31,833 bases of DNA, taken from IMG/VR virus record IMGVR_UViG_3300009034_000154, positions 1 through 31,833 of that record; one strand, 5' to 3'. Below are positions 16,343 through 23,916 of the stretch, piece after piece. The position numbers and the translations under genes are program-made. The notes under the pieces are model-generated. The model made no database searches, had not been told where the DNA came from, and saw only the letters and a list, made by a program, of their open reading frames with translations. Position 1 is the stretch's first letter, and each line of letters starts with the position of its first letter. This stretch comes from a virus.

Positions 16343-17413
16343 TTATGTGACCGTCGCCTCGGTATTGCGAATTCCTCCGGCGGTGGCTGAGCCGTAGTTC
16401 GACGGATCGTTCTCGCCACAGACGAGAATCGGTACGTTATCGACGGCGGGAATATTCTTACCGAACGGGAAGTCGGCAGTATGAAAGATATTGCCTTTCT
16501 CGTTGCAGCGCTTGCGTATTTGGGCACGAAGGGTGTGATTCCCGAAGATCGCGGCGTTTTCCAGGTCCGGCATTGCCTCCAGGGCATCAATTAAATACTC
16601 CTCGTCGAAACTAAAGTCATCAACGCCATCGATATTCGACGTGCTGATATTGCATATCCGCTGAAGGTAGCGTGCATCCGCAATACAAATACCGAAATGG
16701 CACTGACAGTAATTACGCGCTGCCAGAAATTCATTCGTCCCGCCGGAGTCGCGCACCATATCATCCGGGAGGTTCTTGATCCTGATGCCCATCCCCTGAA
16801 TCTCGGGGTCAGGCATGCCTTCCAATGACCCGGGCGCATCGTTCCGGGGATAGATAATCGAAAATTTATCTTCTCCAAAGCCTATGAGATACATAGACGT
16901 CTTATTCGCTGTGACTGATGCCGCGCCGCCGGCGTTATCGTGGACATAACCACTCGATAATGTGTTCCAGTTCGAGCGCAACGTAACACCGTTGGGCCGT
17001 TTACCATCCGCAGAGCGATCACCGTAGAAGATCGTTGTCATAAACGTCTTCATCATGCCGGCAACAAACTGGCCGAGCATCCGTGCGCGCTTGGCATCCC
17101 CATTCTTCTGGTGTTGAAGTAAGGCCAGATCAGCCTTGAAATAATCGTCCAGCATCGCGGTCGGCTCACGAAACGGCTCACTTGTCGGCGCGTGCGCCAC
17201 AATACCTTCGTTATAGGCCCGCCAGGTTCCGGTTGGCTGAGAAAACTCCATGATCCCTTCGTGACCAGTGCCATCGTTACACTCCATGACGTGCGCGACC
17301 TTGAAAAGATCCATGCGCTGACTGAGCATATTAATCAAAGGCAGGAGGCCCTCCTGGCCGTCGTGCTGGGCTAATTCGACGGCCGTGACGTAACTTGAAA
17401 GTGCAGAAGCCAT
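16343..17413 (-). CDS. Major capsid protein, Bbp17-like HK97-fold (356 aa)
   Basis: Features typical of podovirus capsid proteins of this type include TANKTSMYLIGFGEDKFSII, GIRIKNLPDD, ICNISTSNIDG, and a helix-rich domain with LIDALEAMPDLENAAIFGN. The product builds the icosahedral head on the scaffold protein made by the gene just upstream. The start is set at the ATG at 17413 because GGAGA lies at the right distance; a GTG at 17434 in the same frame lies upstream of that site and is unlikely. The ribosome-binding site is inside the 3' arm of an 11-bp hairpin (17416-17462), so translation may be controlled. A truncated relative of this gene lies at 19812-20240. Confidence 0.88.
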   Translation of the reverse strand: MASALSSYVTAVELAQHDGQEGLLPLINMLSQRMDLFKVAHVMECNDGTGHEGIMEFSQPTGTWRAYNEGIVAHAPTSEPFREPTAMLDDYFKADLALLQHQKNGDAKRARMLGQFVAGMMKTFMTTIFYGDRSADGKRPNGVTLRSNWNTLSSGYVHDNAGGAASVTANKTSMYLIGFGEDKFSIIYPRNDAPGSLEGMPDPEIQGMGIRIKNLPDDMVRDSGGTNEFLAARNYCQCHFGICIADARYLQRICNISTSNIDGVDDFSFDEEYLIDALEAMPDLENAAIFGNHTLRAQIRKRCNEKGNIFHTADFPFGKNIPAVDNVPILVCGENDPSNYGSATAGGIRNTEATVT

Positions 17414-17415
17414 TT

Positions 17416-17568
17416 GTCTATTCTCCAAAAACACGATGAACTTGTCTTTTCGGAGAATAGACCGCGACGTTGCGGGGACTCCTAACGCTTATCGACTGCT
17501 CGCCGCCCCGCTCTTTACGGGGTAAGCATCAGGGACGGACCTATAGGCCCGAATAAGCTGAAATCATT
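17416..17568 (-). promoter_or_regulatory. Structured capsid-gene leader: hairpin hiding the Shine-Dalgarno, plus 8-codon ORF
   Basis: On the minus transcript an 11-nt arm GTCTATTCTCC (complement of 17452-17462) pairs perfectly with GGAGAATAGAC (complement of 17416-17426), with a 25-nt loop. The 3' arm contains the capsid Shine-Dalgarno GGAGA and ends 2 nt before the ATG. Upstream are two small stems (CCCCG/CGGGG and CCGC/GCGG). There is also a short ORF, 17541-17567, with AAGGAAAT in front of it, reading MISAYSGL. The 155-nt leader is the longest gap in this part of the operon. It looks like a translational switch for capsid synthesis; whether it responds to scaffold or capsid protein is unknown. 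Confidence 0.65.
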
Positions 17569-18411
17569 TTATTTCCTTGCTAAAGATGGACTGCCTGCGT
17601 TCACCTTATCAATAAATGCTTGATCCGCATCGGGTTTCTCTTGTTTTGTTTCACCCGAAGGCAGGGAACCCGGTTGCATACGCCGGCCGATATTGGACCA
17701 GACGCGCAAATCCGCTATATTGATTCCGAGTTTTTGCCATTTCTCGAAATCATCCGGTGTATCATATACTTTGCTCTCTTTTAAAAGCGTTTTGAGGCCC
17801 TTAACATTCTGGCCGTCAATTTCTACATCGTCACTGCCGAATTCCATGAGAGCGTCATGGGCGATACGCACATTCTTTACGAGATCATCCCCTTTCCAGT
17901 CGTTCTTCAATTCTTCGACGCTCGTATCAAAATGCTTTTGCGCGGCTCCTTGTGCATTTTCATGTTGTTGAATGACCTGTTCCCAGTTGATTTTGAACAA
18001 TGCCTCAGCAATGGGCTTGGGCACCTGTAATTTAGCAAAGGTCTCTCGCCAGAAGGTCTCGACATCCTTATTGTATTGAAGACCCTCTGGTAGCGCTGGA
18101 ATCTTAAAGTTATAGTCTTTTGGTGATTTCGGAGCGCCAGCCTCAGTCAGCAGAGTCGAGTGAAATTGCTTGATCTGCTCTTCGTCGGCATCCTTACCCG
18201 GGCGCTGAATCACATTCTCCAGTTTTGTATTAAAGGTGCGCTTAGTATGAACGTGATTCCTTAACAGCGTCGGAAAATCAGGAGTCTGCTTGAACATCTT
18301 CGTCAGATCCGTATCTTTTAATTTTTCATCTTCGGCTATTATCGCCTGAAGCTTCTCACTACTGCCTTCAGCAAATGTCCCGTCTTCATTGAATATTTCA
18401 TTCATGTTCAT
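17569..18411 (-). CDS. Capsid scaffolding protein (280 aa)
   Basis: Highly charged, helical and without hydrophobic segments. It lies immediately upstream of the capsid gene, the standard place for scaffolds. It contains KSPKDYNFKIPALPEGLQYN followed by FWRETFAKLQVPKPIAEALF, a combination common in podovirus scaffold proteins. Its C-terminus is a disordered Lys/Asp tail (GETKQEKPDADQAFIDKV), as seen where scaffolds bind the shell. The ATG at 18411 is chosen because AAGGA lies 7 nt upstream; it overlaps the end of the preceding gene by 14 nt. An in-frame start 30 nt further upstream lacks a ribosome-binding site. Confidence 0.78.
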   Translation of the reverse strand: MNMNEIFNEDGTFAEGSSEKLQAIIAEDEKLKDTDLTKMFKQTPDFPTLLRNHVHTKRTFNTKLENVIQRPGKDADEEQIKQFHSTLLTEAGAPKSPKDYNFKIPALPEGLQYNKDVETFWRETFAKLQVPKPIAEALFKINWEQVIQQHENAQGAAQKHFDTSVEELKNDWKGDDLVKNVRIAHDALMEFGSDDVEIDGQNVKGLKTLLKESKVYDTPDDFEKWQKLGINIADLRVWSNIGRRMQPGSLPSGETKQEKPDADQAFIDKVNAGSPSLARK

Positions 18412-18721
18412 CTTTGAATCCTTCAATAACCGTGGTATCAATGGCAGGTGGTGTATAGTTCGCTACAATCTTAGCCTCACCTTCAATGAGGGTAAGCTCG
18501 TCTGTGAGTCCCGCGTTTTGTTTTATAATCATCAATAAATCATTCAATTCGACAGCGGCTTCGGCTGTAAATTTCCCCGTATGTATGATACGGCTCAAAT
18601 CCGCGAGAACCTGCCGTCCTTCGGCCGTGTGATAAAATGTCATATAATAGGCACGCTGAGCCTGTTTGACGGCTTCCGGACTACGCCGGTTTGTCAGCCA
18701 CCACCTCAGTTGTTTTGCCAT
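18398..18721 (-). CDS. Bbp19-like hypothetical protein (107 aa)
   Basis: Contains RAYYMTFYHTAEGRQVLADL followed by a short helix and a C-terminal ENDLLMIIKQN-like helix region. This resembles the small Bbp19-type proteins encoded between portal and scaffold in BPP-1-like podoviruses; their function is not established. The ATG at 18721 gives a 41-nt overlap with the preceding gene; a start at 18769 would lengthen the overlap and has no better ribosome site. A GGAAGAAAG stretch lies upstream. The 3' end overlaps the scaffold start. Confidence 0.55.
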   Translation of the reverse strand: MAKQLRWWLTNRRSPEAVKQAQRAYYMTFYHTAEGRQVLADLSRIIHTGKFTAEAAVELNDLLMIIKQNAGLTDELTLIEGEAKIVANYTPPAIDTTVIEGFKDEHE

Positions 18722-19097
18722 TAGTCTTAACTTTCTTCCGAGGTCTACCCGGAGATTTCCTTGCAGCAAGGCTTTCCTGTAAGTCTTTGACCTGCTGCTT
18801 TAATTCCGTGACGGTGGATTCCATAAGATTACGCTGGATCATAGGCCGATGTGTCGCCGAGGCTGTCTCAAAACCGGGTGGGACAATCTGTAAATCCCAG
18901 CCCTCTTCGACCGTGCGCCCCGCTTCTTTCAACAATCGACCCGCCAATTGCTTGTCCGCCGATGGCAGGTCTTTCCTAAAGCCGCCGTTGATCTTGACGA
19001 ACCGGCGAATATCACGTTCGCGTTGGACATGCTCAGGCAATGTAACCACTTCTTTTTTCTTCTCATTAATATTCGGAATATCCTGGGGTCTCGGCAT
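18681..19097 (-). CDS. Basic/coiled-coil protein with AT-hook-like tail (138 aa)
   Basis: Family not recognised. Residues 1-85 are mixed charged, with DKQLAGRLLKEAGRTVEEGW. Residues about 93-112 form a short coiled coil (TVTELKQQVKDLQESLAA). They are followed by SPGRPRKKVKTNGK, whose GRP core flanked by basic residues is the signature of an AT-hook that binds the minor groove of A/T-rich DNA. The start has AAGGAGAAAC before the ATG, part of a 24-bp leader repeated in front of the previous gene. It could bind DNA or the capsid interior; the AT-hook reading is a motif match only. Confidence 0.65.
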   Translation of the reverse strand: MPRPQDIPNINEKKKEVVTLPEHVQRERDIRRFVKINGGFRKDLPSADKQLAGRLLKEAGRTVEEGWDLQIVPPGFETASATHRPMIQRNLMESTVTELKQQVKDLQESLAARKSPGRPRKKVKTNGKTTEVVADKPA

Positions 19098-19543
19098 TTG
19101 TTTCTCCTTATTTATAATAGTTCTTAGGCTTTTTTCAGCACCTTAGTTCGTCTCTGAGAATAAGCTATAGCATCCTTCTTCTTCCCAAATATCCGTGTTC
19201 CTGCGTAGTGAGATGTATTGTCGAGCATATTTGGACCTGTTCTAAAGCAATACTCGCATTCTGGTAAAAAATCTGAAAAGCACAAATCCTCATTTGTGAC
19301 TGTATCGATCTTGATTTCCTGGCTCCATAGATATACTTCTGTAACCGTCCCAAGCTTTAGACCAGATTTTACATCGTAAATATCATCCCCAACTTTCAGA
19401 TTAGAGCAGTCTTCTATTTTGGCTTTTAGCCAGTCGCGCCTCCGTTGAATTGCTTCTCTGAGCGATCTGTTCAGAGCTACCCATTCTCTCTTTTCCGTCT
19501 TGGTTAATAGGCGCTGACTCATTTGTTTCTCCTTATTTATAAT
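19095..19543 (-). repeat. Identical 24-bp gene leaders before two consecutive genes
   Basis: Positions 19095-19118 and 19520-19543 are identical over 24 bp. Each copy contains, on the minus strand, TTATAAATAAGGAGAAACAA and the ATG. The copies precede the 138-aa and 132-aa genes. Identity through the untranslated part suggests duplication of a translation-initiation module. Confidence 0.85.
19124..19522 (-). CDS. Hypothetical protein with SH3-like segment (132 aa)
   Basis: Not recognised. The N-terminal 40 residues are basic and helical (KTEKREWVALNRSLREAIQ). The middle has LKVGDDIYDVKSGLKLGTVTEVYLWSQ-type beta strands resembling KOW/SH3-like barrels, in which a DxV..GxxxGxV turn is common. 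Then come two Cys in ECEYC and a C-terminal basic segment (GKKKDAIAYSQRR). It lies in the late operon between the small coupled genes and the AT-hook gene, with its own AAGGAGAAAC. Role unknown. Confidence 0.6.
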   Translation of the reverse strand: MSQRLLTKTEKREWVALNRSLREAIQRRRDWLKAKIEDCSNLKVGDDIYDVKSGLKLGTVTEVYLWSQEIKIDTVTNEDLCFSDFLPECEYCFRTGPNMLDNTSHYAGTRIFGKKKDAIAYSQRRTKVLKKA

Positions 19544-19679
19544 ATTGCCTTGCTAATTCGTTTAAGACATCACTAAAAGACAAAGAATTAAGATAATCAC
19601 AAATTGCTTGTACGGCCGCATCTAATTCGTCGTCTGTAGCATTATCTACATCCATATCTGTAAAGTCTGGTCTTTTCAT
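19533..19679 (-). CDS. Small acidic protein (48 aa)
   Basis: Sequence begins MKRPDFTDMDVDNATDDEL and continues with DAAVQAICDYLNSL and a C-terminal helix ending LARQYYK. It is acidic and helical with no cysteines beyond one. The start overlaps the stop of the 39-aa basic gene in a TAATG arrangement, so it is probably translated by re-initiation; no strong Shine-Dalgarno of its own is seen. Its stop lies in the leader of the 132-aa gene. The acidic/basic pairing of these two tiny coupled genes suggests the products may bind each other. Confidence 0.6.
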   Translation of the reverse strand: MKRPDFTDMDVDNATDDELDAAVQAICDYLNSLSFSDVLNELARQYYK

Positions 19680-19798
19680 TATTTATGACGGCTCATCGCC
19701 CTGTGGGCGCGTTTCGCCTTGGCGACAGACGAATACGTTCTGATCTTTTTACCTTTGTTCTTACCGTGACAGTGCCGTACGGTTCTACCTGTTCTCAT
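19679..19798 (-). CDS. Small basic protein (39 aa)
   Basis: Reads MRTGRTVRHCHGKNKGKK then IRTYSSVAKAKRAHRAMSRHK. It has 15 Lys/Arg residues and several His, so nucleic-acid binding is likely. GGAG lies 7 nt before the ATG, in a GGAGCGGCTTAATG block identical to that in front of the mini-capsid gene at 20240. The stop overlaps the start of the 48-aa acidic gene. I know no named family. Confidence 0.6.
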   Translation of the reverse strand: MRTGRTVRHCHGKNKGKKIRTYSSVAKAKRAHRAMSRHK

Positions 19799-19811
19799 TA
19801 AGCCGCTCCTG

Positions 19812-20240
19812 TTAGACAACAGTCTGTTCGTATCCATCTAAACTCGGATCGATTATTATCTCTGCCCCTCCGAAGGACGTGAATCGTTCAGGTTGCTCAA
19901 CGTTATTGTGTGAGTACCACCATTTCCATAATTGTGCATAGGCTTGCCTGTTCATACGCAATATGAAATCGCCCGGTGAATATTTTGATAACATATCAAT
20001 AAGACAGTCACCCCCTACTGAAAAGTCATCAATTTCATCGGGAATTTCCGTCATGTCGCCATTGCCATCTATATTCGACAGACTAATATTACATAAACGG
20101 GCCAGGCATACATCGCTCTTAAAGAGATATATTGATGTTTTGTTTGGCGTTGATGATGCACAGCCCTGCGCATTGTCAAATAAATGCTCTGACCCCAACT
20201 TGTTAAACATCGGATTCTCACGAATTTTATCATAAATCAT
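19812..20240 (-). CDS. Truncated major-capsid-like paralogue (142 aa)
   Basis: Two blocks match the major capsid protein: FDNAQGCASSTPNKTSIYLF against its HDNAGGAASVTANKTSMYLI, and ARLCNISLSNIDG against QRICNISTSNIDG. These are followed by IDDFSVGGDCLIDML against VDDFSFDEEYLIDAL, and by a similar C-terminal helix (LRMNRQAYAQLWKW). The first 140 or so capsid residues are missing, and about 75-80 residues between the two blocks are deleted. The DNA also stays similar in the matching blocks. Its frame is intact and it has a good start (GGAGCGGCTTAATG), directly after the portal gene. It may be a minor head protein, a dominant regulator of assembly, or a decaying duplicate. Confidence 0.75.
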   Translation of the reverse strand: MIYDKIRENPMFNKLGSEHLFDNAQGCASSTPNKTSIYLFKSDVCLARLCNISLSNIDGNGDMTEIPDEIDDFSVGGDCLIDMLSKYSPGDFILRMNRQAYAQLWKWWYSHNNVEQPERFTSFGGAEIIIDPSLDGYEQTVV

Positions 20241-21934
20241 TAAGCCGCTCCCATCAGCGCCGCCGGCGAGTTCGGTTCGATACTCTTGCCGGGCGGCATC
20301 ATCTTGCTCATAGACTCGGCGACCATAAGCTGCTTTTGCATCTGCTCATCCTGCTGATCCTGGACCTCGATCTCGACCATCTCCTGATCGGTTTTAAAGA
20401 GGTCCTGGTCCATACCGTGCCGGATCATGGCCCTTTCGATATACTTCCAATCCCGTATCTTGGCTAAGGCGCGAGGGAACAAACCGGCGAAGACTTCAAG
20501 AATCTGCAACTGTTCGAGCGTCCCTTTCGTTTGGCGTATCGTTCGCTTGAGCTGCGCCAGACGGCCCATGTACTGATTCTGAATCTTACGATTCCCATAG
20601 GTATATAATTCATCCGGCATATCCGGCATCCGGCCGGCGCGTCTTTCGTAGGCCCAGATAATATTCGAGGCCGGCTCCAGGACCTGGTCCTCGTTAGCCT
20701 CAATCGTCGGACCCATCATGGTAATCTTCTCATTGACCATTTGAGAGACTTCATAGGCCGTGCGCGTGGGCTGATCTTCGCCGCCGGTCAGCATCTCGAA
20801 GAATTGAATGTAAAATACCTCGTCGGTATAGCCACCAATCTGAGTCACTTCGGCATCCGTCACCGGCCAGTTGATCTTATCGGTAATGGCCTCAATAATC
20901 TCCTCGGGATTATCTACAAACGTCATACTGCCGGGGTTCAACTGATTCTCAAGCACCTGCGAACGAAGTGTCCCGCTAATACGTTTGGCCGGCTGCGCGC
21001 TGAGATGGGCCGCCAAAAGCTTATATTTCGCCAGGGCGTTACCGTAGGATCCTTGTGTGAGTGCATCCAGGGCCGGGGATAAAGGATAATCTTCGCCGAC
21101 GCACGCCCCTAATCGTAAGGTAACCGGCCCCCAGTCAAGCCCCTCGGTAGCAATAAGCCGATTCGCTTTGCGTACAGTCGCCTCTCGAAGGATATAGAAG
21201 GCGATATAGGGCTTATCCGATGAATCGAGACTGCCCGACCGCCGGGATTCATTTTTATAAACAGCCAGAAGAATCTTGTAGGATTTGAAGGGATTCGGAT
21301 TGCGGCCTGTGAAGTTTTTCTTAATCTCTTCGGGCAGGGCATTGGCATCGAAGCTTTTCCTCATATCGTAGGCGGTCATATCGATATGAAAATGCCAGCC
21401 AACGATATGACCGAGATCGTCGACCTGAAACCAGTAATCCGCCGGATGACGACACTGAAAGACGACCCTGTCTTCGATCTTGTCTATTTTAGCCGTCATA
21501 CAACCGTAGGTACAGCCGGCGTCTTTCATAAACTGAGGTAGTTCCTGATAGAATGTAGACTGGGCGAAACCGAACCTAACCTGCTCCTCGGCCTCCTGAA
21601 GTTTCTGCTTGACCCTATCGTTCTCCATAAGCTCCTGATTCGCTGAGGTAAAGCGAATCCACCAGGGATCGGTATCGTTGGCAGAAACGGTATTACCGAC
21701 GAAACCTACGGCGAATTTGGAGAGTGACCGCGCCGGGTGCGGATCGTAGACCGTCAGCCCGAACTTATCGCCCTTGGCTCGATGGCGCTGAATATCGTAG
21801 CGCCGGGGCTGAAAGAGCTTAATCGCCATATCATAAAGCTCTTCGTAGACCTTGCGCTTGGCCTGCAAGCTCCTGTGGAGATTCATTACGAAGTCCACGA
21901 TCTTCTCGTTGGTCATTTCACGCCAATTGAGCAT
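20240..21934 (-). CDS. Portal protein (head-tail connector, gp8-like, 564 aa)
   Basis: Matches podovirus portal proteins throughout. It has the N-terminal helix with RKVYEELYDMAIKLFQPRRY, then DPHPARSLSKFAVGFVGNTV, WWIRFTS, a central EDRVVFQCRHPADYWFQVDD, and the crown/stem helices near residues 320-420 (YEVSQMVNEKITMMGPTIEA). The acidic Gln-rich C-terminus (EVQDQQDEQMQKQLMVAES) is also typical. It forms the dodecameric gate used for packaging and as the tail attachment site. The ATG at 21934 overlaps the previous stop as TAATG; a second in-frame ATG 18 nt downstream is possible. Length is near T7 gp8 (536). Confidence 0.87.
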   Translation of the reverse strand: MLNWREMTNEKIVDFVMNLHRSLQAKRKVYEELYDMAIKLFQPRRYDIQRHRAKGDKFGLTVYDPHPARSLSKFAVGFVGNTVSANDTDPWWIRFTSANQELMENDRVKQKLQEAEEQVRFGFAQSTFYQELPQFMKDAGCTYGCMTAKIDKIEDRVVFQCRHPADYWFQVDDLGHIVGWHFHIDMTAYDMRKSFDANALPEEIKKNFTGRNPNPFKSYKILLAVYKNESRRSGSLDSSDKPYIAFYILREATVRKANRLIATEGLDWGPVTLRLGACVGEDYPLSPALDALTQGSYGNALAKYKLLAAHLSAQPAKRISGTLRSQVLENQLNPGSMTFVDNPEEIIEAITDKINWPVTDAEVTQIGGYTDEVFYIQFFEMLTGGEDQPTRTAYEVSQMVNEKITMMGPTIEANEDQVLEPASNIIWAYERRAGRMPDMPDELYTYGNRKIQNQYMGRLAQLKRTIRQTKGTLEQLQILEVFAGLFPRALAKIRDWKYIERAMIRHGMDQDLFKTDQEMVEIEVQDQQDEQMQKQLMVAESMSKMMPPGKSIEPNSPAALMGAA

Positions 21935-22242
21935 TATCCTAACGTGTCCTTTAAACTTGGCCGCCGGGTCTGAATCGGCTCGATAAGACCCGGTAGACCC
22001 GCTCTGGACTTACCCCGGTTCATACCGGCAGCGCGCATCCGCTGCTCCATATTCCTGCGGGCCGCGTGAGATTCGGCCTGGATTTCCTTGACGGGCTGCT
22101 GCGGAATATGGATTTTGGGTATTTTCGGTTTCTGTAGGGCACTGTAAATGCCCACTCCGGCCCCTGCTAACGTAGCAATGGGCGCTACGGCCTTGGCCGC
22201 AGCAGCTATAGCTGATATCAAACCTGCAAGAAAAGCAAACAT
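21934..22242 (-). CDS. Small protein with hydrophobic N-terminus between terminase and portal (102 aa)
   Basis: Residues 1-33 are Ala/Gly-rich and hydrophobic (FAFLAGLISAIAAAAKAVAPI-type stretch). They are followed by a Pro/Lys/Ile linker (KPKIPKIHIPQQP) and a basic C-terminal tail (ARRNMEQRMRAAGMNRGKS). Genes of this size and composition often lie between the large terminase and portal in podoviruses, but their role is unclear. A membrane-associated or core protein is possible. AGAGGTG precedes the ATG and overlaps the terminase stop. Confidence 0.6.
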   Translation of the reverse strand: MFAFLAGLISAIAAAAKAVAPIATLAGAGVGIYSALQKPKIPKIHIPQQPVKEIQAESHAARRNMEQRMRAAGMNRGKSRAGLPGLIEPIQTRRPSLKDTLG

Positions 22243-22244
22243 GA

Positions 22245-23876
22245 TTACACCTCTAATAAATCCGTCACGCCCAGAATTGTCTTGGAGTTACAAGCGCCTT
22301 GCCAAACAGGTTTGGTCTCGCCTAACCTGCGGCCTCCAATACGACCGAGACGATGCTGAACCGCTAAGGTCTCAAGCGCCTTACAATCGTGGGAATAACG
22401 ATCGAGTCTCGGTACTTTCTTGTAGTCACCCATGGCCTCGTCGTACTCGAAACTATACATGGCCAGAGATTGACAGAAATTCGGGAGTTTTCTCTGGCTG
22501 TAGCCGGCCTTTTTCTCTCTGTCACAGGTCGGGGCATGAATATGTAAGTGCCGAAAAATCGTCCTGACAGCCGCAATACCCTCCGATTCACGGCGGATTT
22601 TAGGCACCTTCAACACAGGGCCTACTCTGAGCAATTTCTTATAATCGTCAATCAGGACAACGCCGGTATTCTTCTGATGCTCCATGACATCGTGCGGGAA
22701 ATAATGGCCGCCATACGTATAAGGCTTGTTATTGACGATATGGGCGTGATAAGGCGCCCCCCGGCCCACTTCCGAATGATGATCGATAATCCTGATCTCA
22801 CCGCCCAAAAACTGAGCAAAAATAGCTACCTGTGCATCGTGATAGCCAATATCCCAGAAGGTATAGACCGGGGTGTTCTCTACCCAATCGTAATGACCGA
22901 TTCGACCTTCTGACCGGGCCTGATTCATCTGACGACCATACACGGCCCCTTCACTCGACAGTTCAAACGGCTCATCGGGCGTCGAGGGATACTGCTGCTT
23001 CATATCTTCACCCTGACCGGCCGGTCCGTCCCGTGTGAGGGTATACCAGGCCTTCTGTCCGTCCGTCAGCGGCGCATAGGATTGCTGACGCTCCTGACAA
23101 TACTTCTGAATAGGTTCGGCGATTTGATCGAAATAACGCTCCAACTCGTCACTCATCAAAATCCCTTCGGTATTGGCTAACGTGTATTGAGGATGCCGCC
23201 ACCATGGGAAGAAATGAAACTTGATCTCCTTCTTCTGTAAATCGCGGCCTTCCCTCAGCGCCCGGGCTGTCGCCCCTCTCGATGACTGCGCCATTTCGTA
23301 AAACAGGCCCGCTGGACCCTCGGCGGTCGATTCCACAAACAAATAACTGCCATCGTGAAGCGTCGGTAAGGCCCCGGTTTTGATATCCCTGGCCTTCTCG
23401 GGATAGGTTGCACAAATCTTGCCCAATTCAGAAATGTGCAGCAGGCGGCAGGTAGCACTTACCGTCGATGCGCCGGTTCCCACCCAAATCTGAGAGCCGT
23501 TACTCAGGCGCAATTCCATCGAATCACACTTCAACGGAGAGGCCGCCTCCCGTACCTCCCACGGTAAATGCTCGTAAGGATATAAAATCTTGTTGTGGAA
23601 GATCCGCTGAGCCGACTTGAGGTTATGACAGATGATTGCGGCGTGCTGATTCGTGTTAAAAACGCAGTGATCCAAAATGAATAAGTCAATAAATGTGGTG
23701 AAACCTAACTGGCGGGCCTTCAAAATCAGGTTCCAGTACCACATCCGATGATAAAACCAGTGCTGGGCCGGGCGAAAATTGAACTGACACTCCTCACCCT
23801 CATCGTTCACAAAACGATATAAATGCGTCAGACGCCAGTCCCGATCCAGCAAATACTTGGCTATGCGCTTGTCCAA
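22245..23876 (-). CDS. terL: Terminase large subunit (543 aa)
   Basis: N-terminal ATPase: the adenine-site region is FRPAQHWFYHRMWYWNLI and the Walker A-type loop is LKARQLGFTTF. The Walker B strand is LLHISELGK (acidic pair reduced to SE, which I recall from this terminase branch), and the coupling motif is FVESTAEG. The C-terminal RNase H-like nuclease starts with FWDIGYHDAQ; later acidic positions are FPHDVMEH and DRYSHDCKALE. It powers DNA packaging and cuts concatemers. The frame starts at a TTG (23876); no in-frame ATG lies near, and the only upstream G-rich site is a 7-G run, so the start is unusual. An AAGCC/GGCTT inverted repeat surrounds that G run. Confidence 0.88.
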   Translation of the reverse strand: MDKRIAKYLLDRDWRLTHLYRFVNDEGEECQFNFRPAQHWFYHRMWYWNLILKARQLGFTTFIDLFILDHCVFNTNQHAAIICHNLKSAQRIFHNKILYPYEHLPWEVREAASPLKCDSMELRLSNGSQIWVGTGASTVSATCRLLHISELGKICATYPEKARDIKTGALPTLHDGSYLFVESTAEGPAGLFYEMAQSSRGATARALREGRDLQKKEIKFHFFPWWRHPQYTLANTEGILMSDELERYFDQIAEPIQKYCQERQQSYAPLTDGQKAWYTLTRDGPAGQGEDMKQQYPSTPDEPFELSSEGAVYGRQMNQARSEGRIGHYDWVENTPVYTFWDIGYHDAQVAIFAQFLGGEIRIIDHHSEVGRGAPYHAHIVNNKPYTYGGHYFPHDVMEHQKNTGVVLIDDYKKLLRVGPVLKVPKIRRESEGIAAVRTIFRHLHIHAPTCDREKKAGYSQRKLPNFCQSLAMYSFEYDEAMGDYKKVPRLDRYSHDCKALETLAVQHRLGRIGGRRLGETKPVWQGACNSKTILGVTDLLEV

Positions 23877-23895
23877 ATGTAAGCCCCCCCAGGCT

Positions 23896-23916
23896 TAAAC
23901 CCCTACATTTTATCCC
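23896..23916. repeat. 21-bp direct repeat, left copy
   Basis: Identical over 21 bp to 24765-24785; it includes CCCCTACATTTTATCCC. It overlaps the stop codon of the 180-aa Tat-leader gene and the terminase leader. Read on the minus strand it gives ATAAAATGTAGGGGTTTA, whose AGGGG can act as a ribosome-binding site. Confidence 0.9.

Noticed and set aside
18691-19146. Plus-strand frame of 151 codons
   Set aside because: Antisense to the AT-hook protein, with no ribosome site and no plus-strand context.
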